Of a DNA stretch of 64,000 bases, positions 40,346-48,476 are shown in pieces. Both the position numbers and the translations under genes were made by a program. Every line of letters begins with the position of its first letter. The first letter of the stretch is position 1. The stretch lies in NCBI RefSeq assembly GCF_012933545.1, contig NZ_JAADJU010000011.1, positions 62,001 through 126,000 of the forward strand. Reading direction: 5' to 3'. The notes below the pieces were generated by a model. That model did not search any database. It was not told the DNA's origin and saw only the letters and a program-made list of their open reading frames with translations. This DNA comes from Rouxiella aceris. Its GTDB lineage: Bacteria; Pseudomonadota; Gammaproteobacteria; Enterobacterales; Enterobacteriaceae.

Positions 40346-41038
40346 ATGAATGACAACCAACAGCAAGCCGAATTGATTACCCGGCAGATCCTGCAGGAAC
40401 TCGCTGCCGGTGACTCCCGGTCGATGACCAAAGCACCCCAGGTGTCGCAGACGCTGGAAATTCCCGTCGGCATATCCAATCGCCATGTTCATCTGAGCCG
40501 GGAAGATATGGATGCCCTGTTTGGCTACGGTTCCACCCTTACCCGCATGAAAGCGGTGAAACAGCCAGGCCAGTACGCCGCCGAAGAGACGGTGACCCTG
40601 CGTGGGCCAAAGGGCGAGTTGAAGCACGTAAGAGTGCTTGGCCCGCTGCGTAGCGCTACTCAGATAGAAATCTCGGTCTCGGACAGCTTTGTCCTCGGGG
40701 TGAAAGCCCCCGTACGTATGTCGGGCGACCTGCACGACTCACCGGGCATTGAAATCATTGGCCCATGCGGCCGGATTATGAGATCTGGCGGCGCAATTGT
40801 CGCCTGGCGGCATATTCATATTTCGCCTGCCGTTGCAGAACAGTTTGCCCTGCGCGACGGAATGGAAATAGACGTCCAAATCAATGGCCAGCGTGGCGGC
40901 ATCCTCAGCCACGTCAGGGTACGGGTCAGCGCTGACGCAGTGCTGGAAATGCATATCGATGTCGAAGAGGCAAATGGCTTTGGCTTGCGTAACGGCGATT
41001 GCGTCAGACGCGTAATAACGGAATGCCATTATGGGTGA
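40346..41038 (+). CDS. pduL: PduL-type phosphotransacylase
   Basis: This 230-residue PduL phosphate propanoyltransferase converts acyl-CoA to acyl phosphate and regenerates CoA inside the shell. The N-terminal helix DNQQQAELITRQILQELAAG (about 3-22) is separated from the core by a linker, as in encapsulation peptides. The core starts IPVGISNRHVHLS with metal-binding His, and a second set lies in GGAIVAWRHIHISP. I chose ATG 40346; an upstream start at 40232 would add a non-conserved basic tail. It overlaps the eutJ-like gene by 8 bp. Confidence 0.88.
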   Translation: MNDNQQQAELITRQILQELAAGDSRSMTKAPQVSQTLEIPVGISNRHVHLSREDMDALFGYGSTLTRMKAVKQPGQYAAEETVTLRGPKGELKHVRVLGPLRSATQIEISVSDSFVLGVKAPVRMSGDLHDSPGIEIIGPCGRIMRSGGAIVAWRHIHISPAVAEQFALRDGMEIDVQINGQRGGILSHVRVRVSADAVLEMHIDVEEANGFGLRNGDCVRRVITECHYG

Positions 41039-41849
41039 AAGTCCAGAAATCAGGCGGTTACATAAATTGGCAAGCTTGGTCAGCAGCGGCGAATACCGCC
41101 CTTGTCGCGGAGCGCTGAAAGTGGGTGTTGATCCTGGTACCGCCAATATCGCCCTGGTCGTTCTGGATAAAGAGGACCACCCGGTCGCAGGTATCAGCCA
41201 TCCTTCCCGTGCGGTGAAAGATGGTGTGGTGGTGGATTTCCTCACTGCCAGCCGAGTGGTCAGTGGTCTGAAAGCAACCCTTGAAGCACGCCTGGGCAGA
41301 ACGCTGACCCACGCCGCAACGGCGATCCCGCCAGGGATTTCAGCCGGCAACACCAAGGTGATCGTCAACATGGTGGAAGCGGCTGGATTTGAAGTTACGG
41401 CGGTGGTCGATGAACCTGTTGCCGCCGCACTGGCGTTAAATATTCAAGACGGCGCCGTAGTCGATGTCGGCGGCGGCACCACCGGCATCAGTATCCTGCG
41501 TTGCGGCAAGGTTATTTTTAGCGCCGATGAGCCGACCGGTGGCAATCATATGACGCTGGTACTGGCCGGCGCACTGAGTATGCCTTTTGCCGAAGCGGAA
41601 GAGATGAAGAAAGCGCCCGAGCATCAAGATCAGGTTTTTACCCTGGTTCGTCCGGTGGCAGAAAAAATGGCTTACCTGGTGGCAGGCTGGCTGGCGCACT
41701 ACCCGGTTAAACAGATCTACCTGGTAGGCGGCGCGAGCAGTTTTCATCAATTTGCCGAGGTTTTTCGCCAGGCCACCGGTAAAGAGGTCATTCAAGCGAT
41801 CCAGCCATTGTTAGTGACGCCGCTTGGCATTGCCATGCATAGCCGCTGA
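41031..41849 (+). CDS. eutJ: EutJ-like actin-fold chaperone
   Basis: This 272-residue Hsp70/actin-fold ATPase is of the EutJ family. Phosphate-1 is VGVDPGTANIALVVLD, then TAIPPGIS, VVDEPVAAALAL, phosphate-2 VVDVGGGTTGISIL and adenosine LVGGASSFH. EutJ-type proteins are encoded in many microcompartment loci and are thought to assist enzyme assembly or reactivation. It overlaps pduL and is followed after 11 bp by the flavoprotein-like gene. Confidence 0.85.
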   Translation: MGESPEIRRLHKLASLVSSGEYRPCRGALKVGVDPGTANIALVVLDKEDHPVAGISHPSRAVKDGVVVDFLTASRVVSGLKATLEARLGRTLTHAATAIPPGISAGNTKVIVNMVEAAGFEVTAVVDEPVAAALALNIQDGAVVDVGGGTTGISILRCGKVIFSADEPTGGNHMTLVLAGALSMPFAEAEEMKKAPEHQDQVFTLVRPVAEKMAYLVAGWLAHYPVKQIYLVGGASSFHQFAEVFRQATGKEVIQAIQPLLVTPLGIAMHSR

Positions 41850-41860
41850 GGAGAGCAATC

Positions 41861-42586
41861 ATGGACTCACAACGTCTTTCGCAGCTGGTTGATAGCCTCA
41901 TTGATAAAGTGCTGGCGCAACGCAAACAGCTTTTACAGATGCGCAGCCAGATTATGCGTGTTGTCTTGAGCGGTGAGGATCTCACGACACTGCCCGCCAC
42001 GCTGGATTGCCTCACGGCGCTGGATCGTAGCGGCTATCTGCTGGTATTGGCCTTTTCCCACAGCGCAATGCAGTCGTCGCTCCACTCCACCTGCCTGCAG
42101 GAACTGGCCCGACGCGGCATTGATGTACTGAGTGACAACCGGGAACCGCAGCAACAGGAGGCAGCCTACAACGGTCTCTACCTGCCCGCGCTGTCCAGCA
42201 ACAGTATGAGCAAAATCGCCTTGGGTATTAGCGATAATCTGGTGTGCCGTTGGGCCTTTCACGCGCTGGGGCTGAATAAATCCGTCATTGTCACGCTCAA
42301 CGCCGAGTGTCGCCATGACTCAACCTGTTCACTGCCACCCGCATTGCGGACGCGCCTGGCAAATTATGCCTCAACGCTTGCCAGCTATGGTTTCACCGTG
42401 ATTGACCAACATCTTGTCAGCGCGAAAAGCACACCATCGACGAGGAGTAGTAAGCAGTTACTAACCCTCAGTGATGTGCGCCAGCACCCGCAAGGGCAAG
42501 TACTGCATATCGATTGTCGTACGCTGATTACCCCCGCCGCCCGAGATGAAATTCGGGATCGCTGCATCGCCATCGTTCAGAGTTAG
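41861..42586 (+). CDS. GRM-associated flavoprotein-like protein
   Basis: This 241-residue protein is commonly found in glycyl-radical microcompartment loci. An N-terminal amphipathic helix (MDSQRLSQLVDSLIDKVLAQ) is followed by a Rossmann-like flavoprotein fold. It has GYLLVLAFSHSAMQ near the middle and YLPALSSNSMSKIALGISDN, which recalls the flavin-binding loop of the DpaB/HFCD flavoprotein family, then RWAFHALGLNKSVIVTLN. A PduM-like assembly role is an alternative. The helix at the N-terminus suggests it is cargo. The exact reaction is unknown. Confidence 0.6.
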   Translation: MDSQRLSQLVDSLIDKVLAQRKQLLQMRSQIMRVVLSGEDLTTLPATLDCLTALDRSGYLLVLAFSHSAMQSSLHSTCLQELARRGIDVLSDNREPQQQEAAYNGLYLPALSSNSMSKIALGISDNLVCRWAFHALGLNKSVIVTLNAECRHDSTCSLPPALRTRLANYASTLASYGFTVIDQHLVSAKSTPSTRSSKQLLTLSDVRQHPQGQVLHIDCRTLITPAARDEIRDRCIAIVQS

Positions 42587-42597
42587 CAGGAGGAAAT

Positions 42598-42870
42598 ATG
42601 TATCTGGCAAAGGTTACCGGCGCGCTAGTTTCAACCACCAAACACGCCTCGCTTAATGGCGCGAAATTGCTGATTGTTGCCCGCCTGGACGAACACTATC
42701 AACCCACGGGCACAGCGCAGGTCGCAGTGGATTTTGTCGGTGCCGGCAACGGCGAAACCGTGATTATTTCTACCGGGAGTTCGGCACGTATGAGTACCAG
42801 CAAAGAACATTCGGTTATCGACGCTGCCGTGGTCGGCATTGTCGACTCGCTCGATCTTAATGTCCTGTAA
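42598..42870 (+). CDS. BMC-P pentameric vertex protein (EutN/CcmL family)
   Basis: This 90-residue EutN/CcmL/PduN protein starts MYLAKVTGALVSTTKHASLNG and has GAGNGETVIISTGSSAR in the middle and DAAVVGIVDSL at the end, all family hallmarks. Pentamers cap the vertices of the icosahedral shell. It is the only BMC-P gene in this locus. AGGAGG lies just upstream of the ATG. Confidence 0.92.
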   Translation: MYLAKVTGALVSTTKHASLNGAKLLIVARLDEHYQPTGTAQVAVDFVGAGNGETVIISTGSSARMSTSKEHSVIDAAVVGIVDSLDLNVL

Positions 42871-42889
42871 TGGCTCGTGAGGTAAAACC

Positions 42890-43402
42890 ATGCGTTATCA
42901 ACAGAATGGCGATCTGGAGCAACGTATCGATGATGCGATTTCGCACCAGTTATCGCCGCGCCATCTGTCGTTAAGTCTGACAGAGGCGGCGGCACTGGCG
43001 AACTATGCCAGTGAAGCCGCCGAAAAGGCTAATGTGCCCATCGTATTCAGTCTGGTGGATGCCTGCGGCCAGCAACGTTACTTCTTTAGCATGGATAACG
43101 CCTTGCTGATCAGCCACACCCTGGCTGGGCAAAAAGCCTGGACTGCGGTGGCGCTGAAAATGCCGACCCACCAACTGGCAGCAGAAGTACAGCCAGGTGC
43201 CAGCCTCTACGGCTTGCAAAATGAGCCGGGCATCTGTTGCTTTGGTGGCGGACTGCCCTGCTGGTCTGCTGGCGTACTGCTTGGGGCGATAGGGATCAGC
43301 GGCGGCAGCGTCGAGGAAGACATCGCCATCGCCAAGGCGGCATTAGCACATTTTAGTCGTGAGCACTTTCCTCTTACCCCGTTCAATGAATCGTTTATCT
43401 GA
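42890..43402 (+). CDS. GlcG/PduO-C-like protein
   Basis: This 170-residue protein has the GlcG/HbpS fold seen in the C-terminal half of PduO. It contains LTEAAALANYASEAAEKANVP, FSLVDACGQQRYFFSMDNAL, QKAWTAVALKMPT and GAIGISGGSVEEDIAIAKAAL. The cobalamin adenosyltransferase half of PduO is absent, in keeping with a B12-independent pathway. Related proteins bind heme or flavin; the role here is unknown. Confidence 0.82.
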   Translation: MRYQQNGDLEQRIDDAISHQLSPRHLSLSLTEAAALANYASEAAEKANVPIVFSLVDACGQQRYFFSMDNALLISHTLAGQKAWTAVALKMPTHQLAAEVQPGASLYGLQNEPGICCFGGGLPCWSAGVLLGAIGISGGSVEEDIAIAKAALAHFSREHFPLTPFNESFI

Positions 43403-43427
43403 ACATCAGACACAGACAGAGGTCATT

Positions 43428-44639
43428 ATGTCGTTAGCTTCACTGGTTCTGGTTATTAACTGTGGTTCATCTTCTCTCAAGTTTTCCGTCATTCCACGCA
43501 ATGCGGATACCCCGTTGCTCTCTGGACTGGCAGAAAAATTGGGGCTGAAAGAGGCCTGTATTAGCTTTAAAGACGCCGCCGGTAATAAAACGATCGAGTG
43601 CCTTACCGAGTCCAGCCATCACAGTGCGCTACAAGCACTCTTTGCCAGGCTCGATGATCTGGCGCTATTGCCGCAGATATGCGCCATAGGCCACCGTGTC
43701 GCGCATGGCGGCAGCGACTTCAAACAATCCGTGCTGCTCACTGCTGCGGTTATTACCCGTATTCGCGAGCTATCGGCGTTGGCCCCCTTGCATAATCCTG
43801 CCAACCTGATCGGCATTGATACGGCCATGTCGCTATTGCCAGACCTGCCGCAGGTGGCAGTGTTTGATACGGCTTTTCATCAGACCCTGCCACCAGCAGC
43901 CTATACCTACGCCATTCCGCTAAAGTACCAGCAATACTACCAGGTCAGGCGATACGGCTTTCATGGTACATCGCACCGCTTTGTGGCCGCAGAAGCCGTT
44001 ACCCGTCTGCATCTCGACCCGGCAAACCACGGGCTCCTTATTGCCCATCTGGGCAATGGTTCTTCAGTGTGCGCCGTGAAAAATGGTAAAAGCGTTGATA
44101 CCTCAATGGGCATGACACCACTGGAAGGTCTGGTAATGGGGACACGCTGCGGCGATCTGGATCTGGGTGCCGCCGCCTATATCGCTCGTTGCACCGGGCA
44201 GACGATTGAATCTCTGTACAAAATGGCCAATAACGAGTCGGGTCTGCTTGGCTTGTCTGGCCTTTCCAGCGATTGTCGCACCCTACAGGAAGCACGCTGT
44301 AAAGGTGATCCACGGGCAACCCTTGCTATTGATGTGATGGTTCATCGCCTTGCCCGCCATCTTGGCGCCCACCTCGCCTCGCTGCATCGCTTTGACGCCC
44401 TTATTTTTACTGGCGGTATTGGCGAAAATTCCGCGCTGGTACGTGACCTGACCGCCCAAAAACTGGCGGTATTTGGTATTCGACTTGATACGGTAAAAAA
44501 TGAAAGAACTTGTGCCGGTCGAGATGGCGTGATCTCTTTGCCCGGTTCCCCCATCGTCGCCGTGATCGCCACCAACGAAGAAAAGATGATTGCGCAAGAT
44601 GCGTCTGCCATTTCGTCAGCTGTGTCGGCCGTTGTCTGA
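43428..44639 (+). CDS. ackA: acetate/propionate kinase
   Basis: This 403-residue acetokinase starts SLVLVINCGSSSLKFSV and has GHRVAHGG, the segment VAVFDTAFHQT, RRYGFHGTSHR, AHLGNGSSVCA and FTGGIGENS, in standard order with all phosphate-binding and catalytic residues. With PduL it converts acyl-CoA into acid plus ATP, giving the energy yield of diol fermentation. The chosen ATG 43428 follows ACAGAGG; an earlier GTG lies inside the preceding gene. It is a paralogue of the housekeeping ackA. No encapsulation helix is seen. Confidence 0.9.
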   Translation: MSLASLVLVINCGSSSLKFSVIPRNADTPLLSGLAEKLGLKEACISFKDAAGNKTIECLTESSHHSALQALFARLDDLALLPQICAIGHRVAHGGSDFKQSVLLTAAVITRIRELSALAPLHNPANLIGIDTAMSLLPDLPQVAVFDTAFHQTLPPAAYTYAIPLKYQQYYQVRRYGFHGTSHRFVAAEAVTRLHLDPANHGLLIAHLGNGSSVCAVKNGKSVDTSMGMTPLEGLVMGTRCGDLDLGAAAYIARCTGQTIESLYKMANNESGLLGLSGLSSDCRTLQEARCKGDPRATLAIDVMVHRLARHLGAHLASLHRFDALIFTGGIGENSALVRDLTAQKLAVFGIRLDTVKNERTCAGRDGVISLPGSPIVAVIATNEEKMIAQDASAISSAVSAVV

Positions 44640-44766
44640 TGCTGTCATCCCCTCGGTTATAAAGGAGGATTTTATTGTCTCGGGTTATATAGAAAAACAA
44701 GAAAGTCTCCCTGACCGGCAAAACATTTTGTCACTGGCAGAATAACATCGTAGTGCATGAATTATT

Positions 44767-44804
44767 AAGTCTATGAACCAACCCAAAGGGTTATTTCATA
44801 ACTT
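44767..44804. promoter_or_regulatory. inverted repeat upstream of the first shell gene
   Basis: AAGTCTATGAA and TTCATAACTT form an imperfect inverted repeat separated by 17 bases, ending 33 bp before the BMC-H start. It sits in the only sizeable gap (198 bp) of the rightward locus, where a second promoter is expected, and could bind the AraC-type response regulator. This is by eye only. Confidence 0.35.
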
Positions 44805-44837
44805 GCTTTCACTCTCACCTGGAATATTGAGGTCGTT

Positions 44838-45119
44838 ATGCAACAAGAAGCATTAGGTATGGTTGAAACAAAAGGTCTGGTATCCGCAATTGAAGCCGCA
44901 GATACCATGGTTAAATCCGCAAATGTGACATTGGTAGGATATGAAAAAATTGGTTCCGGGCTGGTTACCGTAATGGTCCGTGGCGATGTGGGTGCAGTAA
45001 AGGCAGCAACTGATGCTGGCTCGGCTGCCGCAACCAAAGTCGGTGAACTGGTCTCTGTGCACGTTATTCCGCGCCCACATATCGAAGTGGAAAAAATCCT
45101 GCCGAAAGCTGTCAGTTAA
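44838..45119 (+). CDS. BMC-H hexameric shell protein (PduA/PduJ-like)
   Basis: This 93-residue single BMC-domain protein starts [21 protein letters not shown] and has the hexamer-edge and pore regions [21 protein letters not shown] and [10 protein letters not shown]. It has no extension, so it is a main facet tile. It precedes the trimeric shell gene by 21 bp. Confidence 0.93.
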   Translation: MQQEALGMVETKGLVSAIEAADTMVKSANVTLVGYEKIGSGLVTVMVRGDVGAVKAATDAGSAAATKVGELVSVHVIPRPHIEVEKILPKAVS

Positions 45120-45140
45120 TAAAGCCAGAGGATACTGACC

Positions 45141-45926
45141 ATGAGAGATAATCTTGTTGAACAGATTATATCTGAAGTAATGAATAAACAGGCCGACACG
45201 AGCGAAAATAAAAAAAATGCCGCCAATTTCACCGGATGTGGTTTAACGGAATTTGTTGGCACAGCCCTGGGACACACTATTGGACTGGTTATTGCTAATG
45301 TCGATCATCAACTGCATGAAGTCATGAATATCGACAAGAAATATCGCTCAATCGGTATTCTTGGCGCGCGCACGGGAGCAGGACCACATATTTTCGCGGC
45401 GGATGAAGCCATTAAAGCGACGAACAGTGAAATTCTCTCCATTGAATTGGCGCGTGACACCGAAGGTGGCGGCGGACATGGGTGCTTAATCGTGTTTGGA
45501 GCCACTGATGTCTCCGATGTTCGCCGTGCCATTGAAGTTGCGCTGTCTGAAATTGAGCGAACGATGGGCGATGTTTATGGTTCACCGGCCGGGCATCTGG
45601 AGTTCCAGTACACCGCCCGCGCCAGTTATGCCCTGAACAAAGCGCTGGGCGCACCGGTGGGTAAAGCCTTCGGTATGACCTGTGCCTGCCCGGCGGCAAT
45701 TGGTGTGGTGGTAGCTGATGCGGCAGCCAAAGCGGCGGTGATTGAGCCAGTGGGTTACGCCAGCCCGGCCAAAGGCACCAGTTTCAGTAATGAAGTTATC
45801 TTCACCTTCGCCGGGGATTCTGGTGCCGTTCGCCAGGCGGTGATTGCAGCAAGAGAAGTCGGGCTGCAACTGCTGTCAACGCTGGATCCTACGCCAATCA
45901 AATCGACGACTACGCCGTACATTTGA
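45141..45926 (+). CDS. BMC-T trimeric shell protein (PduB-like)
   Basis: This 261-residue protein has two fused BMC domains of the PduB type. An N-terminal helix (RDNLVEQIISEVMNKQA) precedes GCGLTEFVGTALGHTIGLVIAN. The first domain carries GARTGAGPHIFAADEA and the second VGKAFGMTCACPAAIG and EVIFTFAGDSGAVRQAVIAA. In PduB, the N-terminal segment is needed to tie enzyme core to shell, and this helix resembles it. It forms pseudohexamers with a gated pore. Confidence 0.92.
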   Translation: MRDNLVEQIISEVMNKQADTSENKKNAANFTGCGLTEFVGTALGHTIGLVIANVDHQLHEVMNIDKKYRSIGILGARTGAGPHIFAADEAIKATNSEILSIELARDTEGGGGHGCLIVFGATDVSDVRRAIEVALSEIERTMGDVYGSPAGHLEFQYTARASYALNKALGAPVGKAFGMTCACPAAIGVVVADAAAKAAVIEPVGYASPAKGTSFSNEVIFTFAGDSGAVRQAVIAAREVGLQLLSTLDPTPIKSTTTPYI

Positions 45927-45975
45927 TGGCACGCAGTAACACGTATGAAGCGATGTGAAGTAAGGAATGAATAGC

Positions 45976-47487
45976 ATGAACGATCTTGAAATTTCTCAGG
46001 CCGTTTCTCGTGTGCTGAGTAAATACACTAAAACAGCGCCGCAAGCCGCCGTGCAGAGTGCACCCGAGCCTGTGGTGCTGCCAAAGCAAGACAGTATTGA
46101 GGCCATTGTTGCCAGCGTTCTGGCTGGCCGGGTAAACCAGCAACGGCCAGACACCAGCCCTTCTGCCGGGGAAGGGGCTTTCGCCACCATGGATGAAGCC
46201 ATCACCGCAGCACAACAAGCTCAGATCCAGTATCGCCACTGCTCAATGCAGGATCGCGCCAGCTTTGTTGAAGGTATCCGCAAACTTTTCCTGCAGGAGG
46301 AGGTGTTGCAGGCAATATCCCGCATGGCAGTGGAAGAAACCGGGATGGGAAACTGTGTCGATAAGCTGGTGAAAAACCGTGTTGCGGCGCAAAAAACACC
46401 CGGCGTTGAAGATCTGGCGACTGGCGCGTTAAGTGGCGATGGTGGACTGACCCTGACGGAATACTCGGCGTATGGCGTTATTGGTTCAATCACCCCGACC
46501 ACCAATCCGACGGAAACCATTATCAACAACGCCATTGGCATGCTGGCAGCAGGGAATACCGTCGTATTCAGTCCTCATCCACGCTCACGCAATGTCTCTC
46601 TGTACTGCGTTGCGCTGATAAATCAGCAATTGGCCCGGCTTGGCGCCCCCGCCAATCTGGTGGTAACCGTGTTGACCCCATCGATTGATAACACCAATGC
46701 GTTAATCGGTGATCCCCGCGTCAATATGCTGGTAGCGACAGGTGGCCCGGCCATTGTGAAAACCGTCATGTCCTCCGGGAAAAAGGCGATTGGCGCCGGT
46801 GCCGGTAACCCGCCTGCCGTGGTGGATGAAACCGCCAATATTGAGAAAGCGGCCAGAGATATTATCAATGGTTGCAGCTTCGACAACAACTTGCCTTGCG
46901 TGGCTGAGAAAGAGGTGATTGTCGTTAACGAAGTGGCGGACTATCTCATCCATTGCATGAAGAAAAGCGGTGCCTTGCTGTTGTGTGACAAACAGCAGAT
47001 TCAGCAACTGCAATCGCTGGTGCTCAATGACAAGGGAACCGGTCCAAACACCGCCTTTGTGGGTAAAGACGCACGCTATATTCTTCAGAAAATAGGCATT
47101 AGCGCACCGGAAGAGGTCAAAGTCATCTTGATCGAAACTGAACGAGACCATCCGTTTGTGGTGCACGAATTGATGATGCCGATCCTGCCGGTGGTACGAG
47201 TCGAAAATGTTGACGAGGCCATCGAACTGGCAATCAAAGTGGAACATGGCAATCGTCATACCGCCATGATGCACTCTACCAATGTCGAAAAACTCACCAA
47301 AATGGCACGTCTGATCCAGACCACCATTTTTGTGAAAAATGGTCCGTCATATGCCGGATTAGGCGTTGGTGGTGAAGGCCATGCCACCTTCACTATTGCC
47401 GGCCCAACCGGTGAAGGACTGACCTCGGCACGATCGTTTGCCAGGAATCGTCGCTGTGTAATGGTTGAAGCACTCAATATTCGCTGA
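45976..47487 (+). CDS. CoA-acylating aldehyde dehydrogenase (PduP/EutE-like)
   Basis: This 503-residue enzyme converts propanal and CoA to propanoyl-CoA with NAD+. The N-terminal helix NDLEISQAVSRVLSKYT is an encapsulation-peptide candidate, followed by a flexible linker to about residue 45. The catalytic domain has GVIGSITPTTNPTETIINNA, then VATGGPAIVKTVMSSGKKAIG, and the catalytic Cys in SFDNNLPCVAEKEV. AAGGA at 45962-45966 sits about 9 nt from ATG 45976; the ATG at 45967 is too close to it. It follows the BMC-T gene by about 49 bp. Confidence 0.9.
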   Translation: MNDLEISQAVSRVLSKYTKTAPQAAVQSAPEPVVLPKQDSIEAIVASVLAGRVNQQRPDTSPSAGEGAFATMDEAITAAQQAQIQYRHCSMQDRASFVEGIRKLFLQEEVLQAISRMAVEETGMGNCVDKLVKNRVAAQKTPGVEDLATGALSGDGGLTLTEYSAYGVIGSITPTTNPTETIINNAIGMLAAGNTVVFSPHPRSRNVSLYCVALINQQLARLGAPANLVVTVLTPSIDNTNALIGDPRVNMLVATGGPAIVKTVMSSGKKAIGAGAGNPPAVVDETANIEKAARDIINGCSFDNNLPCVAEKEVIVVNEVADYLIHCMKKSGALLLCDKQQIQQLQSLVLNDKGTGPNTAFVGKDARYILQKIGISAPEEVKVILIETERDHPFVVHELMMPILPVVRVENVDEAIELAIKVEHGNRHTAMMHSTNVEKLTKMARLIQTTIFVKNGPSYAGLGVGGEGHATFTIAGPTGEGLTSARSFARNRRCVMVEALNIR

Positions 47488-47511
47488 TAAAGCTGGACGG
47501 GTAGCCCTTTG

Positions 47512-47811
47512 ATGAAAAAACGCATTATCAACGCACCGACGCCGGAAACGCTGGCCATGCTAAAACGGCGTATGCCTTCCGAGTCGCGCAACCGACTGGA
47601 GATGGTACGCATTGATGCCATCGGGTTGATTATGCTGCCGGTGCCGGATTTGTACTTTTACGCCGATCAGGCCAGTAAAAGCGCACATGTGGCAGTATCG
47701 GAAATCTTTGGCAGTTGCCCACAACATATCACCACGCTGGCCATCTTCGGCGAAGTCGCCGCAGTGAATGAAGCCATGCGTATTATTGAGGATGATGCGG
47801 GTCAATACTGA
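47512..47811 (+). CDS. BMC-domain shell protein, EutS/PduU-like
   Basis: This 99-residue protein has a BMC-type core: MVRIDAIGLIMLPVPDLYFY, ASKSAHVAVSEIFG, TLAIFGEVAAVNEAMRIIED. The start with an extra N-terminal segment and core layout suggests the circularly permuted EutS/PduU subtype, but a divergent standard BMC-H cannot be excluded. It would be a minor facet tile. An alternative start is the TTG at 47509, one codon upstream. Confidence 0.75.
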   Translation: MKKRIINAPTPETLAMLKRRMPSESRNRLEMVRIDAIGLIMLPVPDLYFYADQASKSAHVAVSEIFGSCPQHITTLAIFGEVAAVNEAMRIIEDDAGQY

Positions 47812-47821
47812 GAGTTCGCTT

Positions 47822-48397
47822 ATGAAAAAAATTTTGATGCTCGCAGGCGATTTCTCTGAAGACTATGAAGTCATGGTGCCATGGCAGGCGTTAAGCATGT
47901 TAGGTTTCAGAGTCGATGTGGTTTGTCCGGGAAAAAGAAGCGGCGAATATATCAAGACCGCCATTCATGACTTTGAAGGTGATCAGACATATACCGAAAA
48001 ACCCGGCCATTTATTTAGACTGACCGCATCATTTGATGAAATTAGAATGCAAGAGTACTCCGGCGTTTATATTACAGGAGGTCGAGCCCCCGAGTATTTA
48101 CGCCTTAACAAGTCCGTACTGAATATTATTCATTACGCGATGAATTTTTTATTACCCGTGGCGGCTATTTGCCACGGCCCGCAAATTCTGGCCACGGCCG
48201 GAGTATTGAAAGGGAGAAAGCTGACGGGGTATTTTACCATTAAACCTGACATTGAAATGGCAGGGGGTATTTGGATTAATGCCGCAGACGATGAAGCCAT
48301 ACAAGATAACAATCTTGTCACCGCAACCAATTGGATGGGGCATCCGTCAATATTGCGTCACTTTATCAGCTTAATAGGCACCAGTATTATTCAATAG
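47822..48397 (+). CDS. DJ-1/PfpI-family protein of the microcompartment locus
   Basis: This 191-residue class I glutamine-amidotransferase-fold protein has the nucleophile Cys in AAICHGPQILA, the Glu/Asp triad partner region GDFSEDYEVMVPWQ and TATNWMGHPSI at the C-terminus. DJ-1/PfpI proteins act as glyoxalases, deglycases or chaperones. In a compartment that makes reactive aldehydes a repair role is plausible, but unproven. ATG 47822 follows the shell gene by 10 bp. Confidence 0.8.
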   Translation: MKKILMLAGDFSEDYEVMVPWQALSMLGFRVDVVCPGKRSGEYIKTAIHDFEGDQTYTEKPGHLFRLTASFDEIRMQEYSGVYITGGRAPEYLRLNKSVLNIIHYAMNFLLPVAAICHGPQILATAGVLKGRKLTGYFTIKPDIEMAGGIWINAADDEAIQDNNLVTATNWMGHPSILRHFISLIGTSIIQ

Positions 48398-48476
48398 TGT
48401 ACCCGGCACTGCCGTGAGGTTAAACAATTCAGGTGTGGTTGACAAATCACGCTTATATCATTTCGGGAGTTATTGT

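Noticed and set aside
48414-48476. In-frame GTG start that would lengthen the diol dehydratase by 21 residues
   Set aside because: The extra residues are not family-like. GGGAG fits ATG 48477, and from that start the catalytic numbering equals that of glycerol dehydratase.
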